DNA of 64,000 nt from positions 47,537 through 111,536 of the forward strand of contig JBGUUQ010000056.1 of NCBI GenBank assembly GCA_045133615.1, given 5' to 3'. Positions 1-8,400 of the stretch are shown here, piece after piece. The notes beneath the pieces were generated by a model. It saw only the letters and a list, made by a program, of their open reading frames with translations. It was not told where the DNA came from and made no database searches. The position numbers and the translations under genes were made by a program. Source of the stretch: M3 sp045133615. Lineage in GTDB: Bacteria; Bacteroidota; Bacteroidia; Bacteroidales; Muribaculaceae. Each line of letters opens with the position of its first letter. Positions within the stretch are counted from its first letter, which is position 1.

Positions 1-2
1 CA

Positions 3-1613
3 TATTCTCCCTCATTTGGCGACCACAACTTCAAGTTGATGCTCGGTATGAATGGTGAAATCTATCGTCAACGCTCATTGAAGGCAACCCGCCTCGACCT
101 TCTCTCTACTGAAAATTCATCGTTCAACCTCGCAACAGGCGAAGTGACCGAACTCATCGAAGATATCGAAAATGCACGCACCCGCGGTTGGTTCGGACGT
201 TTCAACTACGACTACGCCGGCAAGTACCTCATGGAAGTGTCGGGACGTTACGACGGTTCATCCCGCTTTGCTGCCGACCATCGTTGGGGCTTCTTCCCCT
301 CAGGTTCACTCGGATGGCGTATCAGCGAAGAAAACTTCTGGGAACCCTTGCGTGAATGGTGGAGCAACGCCAAGATTCGTGCTTCTGTCGGTTCACTCGG
401 TAACCAACAAGTAGGCTACTACGACTATATCGACGTTATCGACACCTCCAAAAAGCTCTCAGGCGTCACTCTCGACGGTGTGACTCAACTTCCCTATGCA
501 ACTGAAAGCGACCCCGTTGCTTCCGACCTCACTTGGGAAACAGTTACCACCTACGACCTCGGTCTCGACCTCGCATTCTTCAACAACCGCCTCTCTTTCA
601 CCGGCGACGTTTACATCCGCGACACCAAGGACATGCTCACCTCCGGAGCTTCTCTTCCGGCAGTTTACGGTGCATCCGTTCCTGAGTCCAACTGCGCCGA
701 CCTCCGCACCAAAGGTTGGGAAATCGGTGTGAACTGGACCGACGACATCGCACTTTTGGGTAAGAACCTCCGCTACTCTGTAGGATTCGGTATTGGTGAC
801 TACAAGTCAAAGATTACCAAATACGACAACCCCAACAAACTTCTCTCCGACTACTACGAAGGCATGACTCTCGGCGAAATCTGGGGTTACTCTATCGGCG
901 GACTCTTTATGTCTGACGAAGAAGCAGCCGCTTACGATGTAGATCAATCGCTCGTCAATGGTGACATCCAAATTGCAGGTCCCTCAAAGGGTCTCCACGG
1001 TGGTGATATGAAATATCTCGACCTCGACGGCGATAAAGTCATCTCTATCGGTGAAAACACAGCCGACAACCCCGGCGACCGCAAAATTATCGGTAACTCA
1101 CTTCCGCGCTACAACTACAACTTCCGCTTTAGCGCAGAATGGAACGGTATCGACATCTCCGCATTCTTCCAGGGCGTAGGCAAGCGCGATTGGTATCCCA
1201 CCAATGAAGCTATCACCTTCTGGGGCCCGTATTCTCGTCCTTATCAAGCATTTATCGAGAAAGACTTCCTCTACAACGTGTGGACCGAAGACAACAAGGG
1301 CGCTTACTTCCCCCGCTGGCGCGGTTACGAAGCACTCGGTACCCAAAATCAGCTCGGTAATGCCAACGACCGTTACCTCCAAGATATTTCGTACCTCCGC
1401 TTGAAGAACCTCACCGTAGGCTACACTCTTCCTTGGTTGAAGAAATACGTTTCCGAACTTCGTGTCTACTTCTCAGGTGAAAACCTCTTCTACTGGTCGC
1501 CCTTCAAGAAATATTGCAAGAGCATCGACCCCGAAACTGCCGCTGCCACCACCACCGGTGTCAACTACAGCTTCGCAAAGACTTTCACTTTCGGTGTTAA
1601 CATCTCATTCTAA
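3..1613 (+). CDS. SusC/RagA-family TonB-dependent outer-membrane transporter, C-terminal part (5' end outside window)
   Basis: The frame is open to the left edge of the window, so only the C-terminal ~537 residues are seen. No signal peptide, carboxypeptidase-like domain or plug is present in the window. The visible part has the alternating aromatic/charged strands of a TonB-dependent beta-barrel, with SusC landmarks such as MEVSGRYDGSSRF, GDVYIRDTKDML, LDGDKVISIGENTADNPGD and the C-terminal FTFGVNISF ending in Phe. SusC proteins import glycans or other large ligands across the outer membrane with TonB energy and are capped by a SusD lipoprotein, which follows here after 11 bases. The partner gene and the phosphodiesterase-like genes downstream suggest that its substrate belongs to that system. 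The family call is secure; the substrate is not readable from sequence. Confidence 0.95.
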   Translation, partial: YSPSFGDHNFKLMLGMNGEIYRQRSLKATRLDLLSTENSSFNLATGEVTELIEDIENARTRGWFGRFNYDYAGKYLMEVSGRYDGSSRFAADHRWGFFPSGSLGWRISEENFWEPLREWWSNAKIRASVGSLGNQQVGYYDYIDVIDTSKKLSGVTLDGVTQLPYATESDPVASDLTWETVTTYDLGLDLAFFNNRLSFTGDVYIRDTKDMLTSGASLPAVYGASVPESNCADLRTKGWEIGVNWTDDIALLGKNLRYSVGFGIGDYKSKITKYDNPNKLLSDYYEGMTLGEIWGYSIGGLFMSDEEAAAYDVDQSLVNGDIQIAGPSKGLHGGDMKYLDLDGDKVISIGENTADNPGDRKIIGNSLPRYNYNFRFSAEWNGIDISAFFQGVGKRDWYPTNEAITFWGPYSRPYQAFIEKDFLYNVWTEDNKGAYFPRWRGYEALGTQNQLGNANDRYLQDISYLRLKNLTVGYTLPWLKKYVSELRVYFSGENLFYWSPFKKYCKSIDPETAAATTTGVNYSFAKTFTFGVNISF

Positions 1614-1624
1614 TATCCACGACA

Positions 1625-3430
1625 ATGAACTATCTATATAAAATAATGTTGCTTGTCGCAGCCGCTTGCTGCCTCAACGCATGTGAAGACCTCGACGAAT
1701 TTCCGGAGGACGATCTCAGCCCCGAATCCTATTTCGGTACTGAATCGGAATTGGAACTCTATTCCAACCAATTCTACTCGCAGATGCCTTCAGCACCCTC
1801 CAATGCCGCAGAGGGCAAACTCTACTGGTATTGCGAGCAAGGCGAACACTTCGTGTCGCCCACACTCGTGCGTGAAATCCAAGGCACCCGTCTCATCCCC
1901 GCCGATGCCGACGATGTGGGTTGGACTTGGTCGGCCCTCCGCAAGGTCAACTACTTCCTCAAGAACAACGTACGTTGCGACGACGAGTCGGTTCGCGAAC
2001 GCTACAATGGCGTAGCCTACTTCTTCCGCGCATATTTCTATTACAATATGCTCGTGAAGTTCGGCGACCTCCCTTGGTATGACACCCCCGTAGGTTCAGG
2101 CGACGGCGACCTCCTTTACAAAGCACGCGACTCGCGCGATGTGATTATCAAGCACATCATCGCCGACTGCGACTCCGCAGCCAAGTCCTATCGCTTGCCG
2201 AGCGCACGCACTCCCTACGAAGTGAATCGTTGGACAGCTCTCGCACTCAAAGCCCGCGCATGCTTGTTTGAAGGTACATTCCGCAAATACCACGCCGGCG
2301 ACGTATTCAACCCCGACAATCTCCCCTCCGACGAACTTCTTCGTCTCGCTGCCGAAGCAGCCAAAGAGGTGATGACTCAAGGCGGATACTCGCTCTACAA
2401 CGAAGGCTCCGAACCTTACCGCGACCTCTTCGCTTCATTTGAAGCTCGCGACTGCGAAATCATCTGGGCACGCCGCGTATCGGAAGAGTCAGCCATCAAG
2501 TGTAACGCCAACGGTTGGGCCAACACCCGCCGTGTAGGTTTCACCAAGCGATTTGTCAACCTCTACCTTAACTCCGATGGTACCCGCTTCACCGACAATG
2601 CCGGATGGGAAACCAAGCAATTCGTTGAAGAGTGCACCGACCGCGATCCCCGTATGGCGCAGACCGTGTATTGCCCCGGCTACATCCAAAAGGGTGAAAC
2701 CAAATCGTACATGACCGACATGACCGGCAACCTCTCCACCGGTTACAAGTACATCAAATATGTTCGTGAGGTTAAATACAACACTTGGGATGCTTCTATG
2801 GTGGCTCTGCCGCTCTTCCGTCTCGGTGAAATGTATCTCATCTATGCCGAAGCTCTCGCCGAGTTGGGCACCATCACCCAAAACGACCTCGACATCTCTA
2901 TCAACGTGCTTCGCGACCGCGTAGGCATGCCACACCTCAATCTCGCTTGGGCAAACCAAAATCCTTGCCCTTATATGCAGAGTGCCGACTGGGGCTATCC
3001 CAACGTGACCAAGAGCGCCAACACCGGCGTGATTCTCGAAATCCGTCGCGAGCGTCTCATCGAGCTTTGCTTGGAATCGCTCCACTATTCCGACATCCTC
3101 CGCTGGAAAGAGGGTAAAGTCTACGAAAAGCCCTTCTACGGACAATACTTCCCTGGTCCCGGTAAGTACGACCTCACCGGCGACGGCAAGGCCGATGTAT
3201 GCCTCTATGTCGGAACCAAACCTTCCGGTCGTGGCTTGACATTCCTCGAAATCGGTGTCGATGTCGTCCTCTCCGAAGGCGAATCCGGATATATCCAAGT
3301 GCACAGCGACCCGTCGCTCCAATGCAATTGGACCGAAGACAAAGACTATCTCTTTGCAATTCCCATCAACGAGCGTCTCCTCTCCGGAATGGCTCTTGAT
3401 CAGAACCCCGGCTGGAACGATGGTCTCTAA
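1625..3430 (+). CDS. SusD/RagB-family nutrient-binding outer-membrane lipoprotein
   Basis: 601 residues. The start at 1625 gives a lipoprotein signal peptide with lipobox LNAC at residues 17-20, followed by acidic residues (EDLDEFPEDD), typical of surface-exposed Bacteroidetes lipoproteins. The RagB/SusD fold is indicated by the N-terminal DLSPESYFGTESELELYSNQF segment, the helical TPR-like stretch YNGVAYFFRAYFYYNMLVKFGD with DLPWYDTP, and the C-terminal LIYAEALAELG, RRERLIELCLES and DILRWKEGK motifs, ending in LDQNPGWNDGL. It lies 11 bases after the SusC gene, so the two are co-transcribed and form the usual SusCD pair. A strong hairpin terminator follows at 3480-3537. Ligand specificity cannot be told from the sequence. 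Confidence 0.96.
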   Translation: MNYLYKIMLLVAAACCLNACEDLDEFPEDDLSPESYFGTESELELYSNQFYSQMPSAPSNAAEGKLYWYCEQGEHFVSPTLVREIQGTRLIPADADDVGWTWSALRKVNYFLKNNVRCDDESVRERYNGVAYFFRAYFYYNMLVKFGDLPWYDTPVGSGDGDLLYKARDSRDVIIKHIIADCDSAAKSYRLPSARTPYEVNRWTALALKARACLFEGTFRKYHAGDVFNPDNLPSDELLRLAAEAAKEVMTQGGYSLYNEGSEPYRDLFASFEARDCEIIWARRVSEESAIKCNANGWANTRRVGFTKRFVNLYLNSDGTRFTDNAGWETKQFVEECTDRDPRMAQTVYCPGYIQKGETKSYMTDMTGNLSTGYKYIKYVREVKYNTWDASMVALPLFRLGEMYLIYAEALAELGTITQNDLDISINVLRDRVGMPHLNLAWANQNPCPYMQSADWGYPNVTKSANTGVILEIRRERLIELCLESLHYSDILRWKEGKVYEKPFYGQYFPGPGKYDLTGDGKADVCLYVGTKPSGRGLTFLEIGVDVVLSEGESGYIQVHSDPSLQCNWTEDKDYLFAIPINERLLSGMALDQNPGWNDGL

Positions 3431-3479
3431 TCTTTTCGACCCTTATTTCTAACAATTTTATAATCTAACCGACAATTCC

Positions 3480-3537
3480 GTTGCTCTATCGGGGAGTCCC
3501 CGATACGAAAGGCAAGCCGATAGAGCAACTTTTTATT
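3480..3537 (+). terminator. Rho-independent terminator after the first susCD pair
   Basis: A perfect 13-bp stem (GTTGCTCTATCGG at 3480-3492 with CCGATAGAGCAAC at 3517-3529) is followed by a T-rich run. The long loop holds a smaller GGGG/CCCC hairpin. It closes the susCD transcript and separates it, at least partly, from the beta-helix gene at 3588. Confidence 0.85.
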
Positions 3538-3587
3538 TAAAACTTTTTTTCTTCAATTTTTTATTAACCTAAACAAAATTTTTAGTT

Positions 3588-5180
3588 ATGAAACGAAGTC
3601 TTACTTCAATCTTGGCAGCTGCTGCAATGTTGGTAGCTCCTAACGTAAATGCAGGCGAAGTTTATTTCTTCAGTCCTAACGGTTCAGGCGAAGGTTATTC
3701 TTGGGACGATCCTATGAACGGTGACGACCTTGAAGCTTCTATTAAAGGTGCCGCTGCAGGTGATATATTCTACCTTATGGAAGGTACTTATACCGCCCGT
3801 ACATCAGGTATTTTTGAAATTCCTTTCGGTGTAACTATCAAGGGTGGCTATCCTGCTTCATCAACCGGCGAAAATGTCGACATCACTTATCCCACCGGTG
3901 CTGAAACCATCCTCGATGCCGACCTCGACGGCGACGGTCTTGGCGACAATGGAAACAAGGCATTCATCTATATTGCAGGCAACGAAGAGGGATATTACTC
4001 TGATGTAGCGCCTATCGTTATCGAAGGTGTTACCATTAAAAATGCTCGCGTAGGTTCTGACACTGAAAAAGCTGTAAGCGACTATACCGGAGCTGCTTTG
4101 TATGCCGACAATGCGCAACTCACTCTCAGCCACGTGAAGTTCGCAGACAATGTTCGCGTCGGTGACATTGCTAACAAATATTGTCGTGGTTCTATCATTA
4201 TTGTTCGCGGTTGCTACACTTACGCTCACGACTGCGTATGGGAAAACAACGAAGGTCAATCTGCCGGTTGCTGCTTCGCTGCACGTCAACGTGGAGGTAA
4301 CACTTCTGACCTTGCTGATACCGAATATGGTATTTCTATTCTCGACCGCTGCTACTTCGCTCCTACCAACAAGATGGAAGATGTGACTACAACTAATAAC
4401 CGCTACGGTGGTGTGGTTACTCTTGCCGACTATGGTGGCATTATGGTTATGAACAACTGTACCGGTTACAGCACTTCTGACAATCCCACTATCCACTCTA
4501 TCGGTGCATTTTCTCGTATCGGTACAGCTGCTACTTTCTACATGACAAACTGTACTATCTTTGATTACTATGCTTATGAAGCTAAAAATCTCAAAGGTGT
4601 ATTCTCTATTGGTAAATTGGCAACCGCATACTTTGCCAACAATATCGTAGTTAACTCTACTGATACTGCTGCTGATGACAATGCATCTGTAATGTGGTTC
4701 CAGGAAGGCACTACTACCTACACCTCTGCCGGCTACAACGTATGGGGTTCTACTTTCGATCCTAACTCAAAGGCTTCTCTCCAATCTACCGACAAGACCG
4801 GTAACACTAACACCGTTGCTACCGTATTCGGCACTGCTACTGTTGCTGACGGCGTGATTGCTCCGCTCGAATCTTACCGTACAGTTCCCACTGCCGACAT
4901 TAAGGCTGCCGCTACCACTTGGGGTATCGACAAATATGTTGACGTAACCATCGACCAAAAGGGTAACGCACGTCCCGCAACCACCGTTCCCGGTGCATAC
5001 GATGCTAACGCTTCTTCAGGTATCGAAAATGTAATTGCAGATGACAATGCTGAAGTTATTGCAGTTGAATACTACAACATCCAAGGTCAAAAACTTAGCG
5101 TTGAGCCCGAAAACGGTTTCTACATCCAAAAGGCTATCAAGGCCGACGGTACTGTAAAGGCTTCAAAGCTCGTTAAGTAA
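3588..5180 (+). CDS. Secreted right-handed parallel beta-helix protein (choice-of-anchor-Q-like) with C-terminal sorting-like tail
   Basis: 530 residues. A Sec signal peptide spans about residues 1-22 (ending NVNA). The body is a single beta-helix module: an opening VYFFSPNGSGEGYSWDDP, the segment GVTIKGGYPASSTGENVD, a DADLDGDGLGDNG acidic loop, and many short repeats with paired Asn/Cys and Gly turns. It closes with DQKGNARPATTVPGAYD, the DQRG...GAYD ending typical of choice-of-anchor Q beta-helix proteins. The last ~50 residues (EYYNIQGQKL, ENGFYIQ, KASKLVK) resemble a short type IX secretion sorting tail. The same module occurs twice in the 1932-residue protein at 5470. It has terminators on both sides, so it is probably its own unit. 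Polysaccharide binding or lyase-like activity is possible, but no catalytic residues could be assigned. Confidence 0.82.
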   Translation: MKRSLTSILAAAAMLVAPNVNAGEVYFFSPNGSGEGYSWDDPMNGDDLEASIKGAAAGDIFYLMEGTYTARTSGIFEIPFGVTIKGGYPASSTGENVDITYPTGAETILDADLDGDGLGDNGNKAFIYIAGNEEGYYSDVAPIVIEGVTIKNARVGSDTEKAVSDYTGAALYADNAQLTLSHVKFADNVRVGDIANKYCRGSIIIVRGCYTYAHDCVWENNEGQSAGCCFAARQRGGNTSDLADTEYGISILDRCYFAPTNKMEDVTTTNNRYGGVVTLADYGGIMVMNNCTGYSTSDNPTIHSIGAFSRIGTAATFYMTNCTIFDYYAYEAKNLKGVFSIGKLATAYFANNIVVNSTDTAADDNASVMWFQEGTTTYTSAGYNVWGSTFDPNSKASLQSTDKTGNTNTVATVFGTATVADGVIAPLESYRTVPTADIKAAATTWGIDKYVDVTIDQKGNARPATTVPGAYDANASSGIENVIADDNAEVIAVEYYNIQGQKLSVEPENGFYIQKAIKADGTVKASKLVK

Positions 5181-5185
5181 TCCGC

Positions 5186-5232
5186 ATTTTTTCGGGGCGA
5201 CGGCTCAACCTCATCGTCGCCCCATTTTTTCT
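5186..5232 (+). terminator. Rho-independent terminator after the 530-residue beta-helix gene
   Basis: A 9-bp GC-rich stem (GGGGCGACG at 5194-5202 with CGTCGCCCC at 5215-5223) has a T tract at 5225-5230. The remaining bases up to 5469 hold no convincing gene. A TATTTG motif near 5300 and a TACTTTTA motif near 5325 are only weak -7 candidates for the next operon. Confidence 0.85.
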
Positions 5233-5469
5233 ATTCTTCCCTAAGCAACATATCATCGAAAAGCACTCAACAAAAATTTCGTTTATTCTAACATTCTAAC
5301 CGTATTTGCCCGCAATGACCCGGATACTTTTACTACAATCACACTCAACGCATCACGTGCCCGATTCTATCTGTCGAGCATGCCTTTCGATGTATCCATG
5401 AGTTGCAAGGCAAATCCCGACAATCTACGAAAAAAGTTTCAGTTCAACTAAGCATATCATTTCACAAGC

Positions 5470-8400
5470 ATGACTACTCACAAGCTATATTACCGAATCC
5501 TCACACTCCTCCTTGCCGTAGGCTTCGCGTTCCCCGCAGCCCGCGCCAACACCTACGACGGAGTCTCCACCGACCCCTCCACCGGCATCCACCGCATCGG
5601 CAACTACAACGTGCGCTATGCCAACGACGCTTCCGACGTCACCAACGGATGGGCATGGAGCAACCGCAAAGCAAACCTCTTGCAACTTATCGAAGATATC
5701 GACTTCGACCTCCTCGGCCTGGAAGAAGTCACCGGCTCTACATCGCAAGGCGACCAGATGACCGACATCGGCACCGCGTTGCTATCTTACGGCTATTCCT
5801 ACTATCCGTTTGAACGCGACAATGGAGTGATCAACAATGGATATTCATATAATGTATTGGCTTATAAAACTGCTAAATACTCTGTCCTCGGCAATGGTGG
5901 ATTTTGGCTTTCCGCCACTCCCGATACCAAAGGGAGCTACGGATGGGAGTATAACGAATATGGTACTACAAACGATAGCGGTGCGGCGATTGCACGTACT
6001 TGTTATTGGGTGAAGTTGCTTGTAAAAGACACTTCAAGCCCTGATTATGGCACTCCGTTTGTTTTCGCAATGGCTCATGCTAATGCCGGCAAGCTTCTCG
6101 ACGGTCCCGAAAGCGGCAAATTATTGGTAAGCCGCCTGTCGCAATATGCCGATGAATTGGCCGATGCATACGGACTGGAGCATGGAACCGTTCCGGTGAT
6201 TCTCGTGGGCGACTTCAATATGGACCGCCGTCGCGGAGTCAACCAGCATGCCTACCGTGAATATATGACTTACTTCAGCGATGCCGGACTTTCGGCAGAT
6301 TCAAAGGTGACGACTCCCAACAAGAGCACTGTATCGGCATGTAATTCGCTTACCACTACCGACTTCACTCCGATTACTTCTATCACCTCCGACAGTCAAG
6401 GCTCGATATTCGACTATGTGTTCTATCGCAATGTCCATGCCCAAAGCTATTATATCATCACCGAGACTTACAGTGCATCCAAAAACCCCTCCGACCACTA
6501 TCCGATATATATAAACTGTACTCTCGGACATAATTGTCCCGATATTTATGTTAATGCCAATGCTGCATCGGGTGGCGACGGCTCGAAAGCATCGCCTTTC
6601 ACCACTCTCACCGAAGCAAAAAAGATAGCGACTGCCGGCTCTACCGTGCACGTCACTGCCGACACCTATAATGAAAGTTTCGAGCTTTCATCGCCGGTAG
6701 AATTTATCGGAGGCTACGACACTCAGTTTGAAAATATCATTGGCAAGACTGAAATAGACGGAACCGGAAAATCGTTTGCTGTCAAAGCAAAACGTAACGG
6801 TCTCTACTTCTCCAATTTCAAGATTAGCAACACCGTATCAACCGGAACTACTGAAAGCGGAGCATTCTACTCTACGGGAGCGGAAGTACATCTCAAAAAC
6901 TGCGAATTCTACAACAATTCAGTCGCTACGACCACAAGCGTAGTCTCCGGTGCCGGATTGCATACAGTGGCTCGCGATGTGGAACTCACCGATTGTTATT
7001 TCCATGGCAACACAGCTCCGTCGGGGAGCGCACTGTCGATTGAGTATATCGACGCTTCTATTTCCGGCGGAGACTGGGGCGCGGAGACGGTGAGAGTGTC
7101 GGGATGTACGTTTGCCGATAATTCCACTATCGATGTTTCCGGTAGCTCTACTCGCGGAGCCGTCAACGTGTCGTGCGGCTACATCGGCGAAAATGTCAAC
7201 TTCTGGAACAATACGTTTGCCAACAATACATTTAACGGCACATCGGGTGGCGGTTCTGCCATTTATGTGTACTCAAAATCCAATCCTCTTATCAATTTCG
7301 GTTTTAACACTATCGTAGGCAATGTATCCACGTCGACGGGTGAGGCACTTATCGTTTATCGCGGTTATCTCACATTGATTAACAATATCATTGCCGGAAA
7401 CTATAATGCCGCGAAAGCCGATACCGGCACTCACGATGCATATGTCAATACTTCCGTTACCACCGTATCGGCAGCAAGATACAATGTGTTCTCCACCTCC
7501 ACCTCTGCTGCTTCTGCTCTCTACGACTCCAACGGCACGGATGCCTATGCTATCAGCATCAATACGGCTACAGTGTCGCACTACGGACAGATGCTTGCAG
7601 CGTTGCCCGAATTGCTCGACGGAGCAGCGGTAGATGGCAAGTTTGTGGCCGGATTGGCGATGAACGGCGGAAATACCCCCACGGTGAAGGTCAATGCCAC
7701 TTCGTTTGACGGAAAAGACATCTCGGTGCTTACGAGTTCGCTTCGCGCCCTCGAAGCCGCTTTCGGCGTAGACCTTAACGGCGACGGCGATACTTCTGAC
7801 GTAATCAACACCGACCAACGCGGCTCGAAACGTCTCACCAACTCAGTGCCGGGAGCGTGCGAATTTGTGCCGCTGCCGTTGTCTAACTATTTTGTGGTTC
7901 TCGACGATGAAGTTCCCTCCGGTTCTACAAAGAGTGGCTACTCTTGGGCAATGGCTGCTCCCGAAAGCAAGCTTCCCGAACTGCTTGCCACTGCCAAAGC
8001 CGGCTCTACGTTCTATCTCGGAACGGGTGTCTATAAACTTTACTCCAACTACGAAATCCCCGAAGGTATCGCCATCAAGGGTGGATATACCGCCGATATG
8101 CGTACCGGTCGCAATACCGACATCTCTTACGACGGCTACCTCTCCCCGGATCTCGGTGACGAATACAAAACCATTTTCGATGCACAAGGTCAAAACGGTG
8201 TAGACCTCGGAAAGGCAGGACAAGTGCCGTTTTTCATCATCGGCAATCCCAATGCCGCAAGTGGTCAGTACTCCGATTACTATAACGGAGCACTCAATAC
8301 CGGAACAAAGACCGATGTAGACCGTGTGATGCTCCAAGGTATCGTGATTCGTAACGCAGTCAACACTCAGACCTCAATCGATTATGCCGGTAGTGCTATG

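Noticed and set aside
2489..3322. 277-codon minus-strand ORF opposite the first susD
   Set aside because: It lies wholly inside a certain susD gene in an antisense frame, a usual effect of GC-biased codons.
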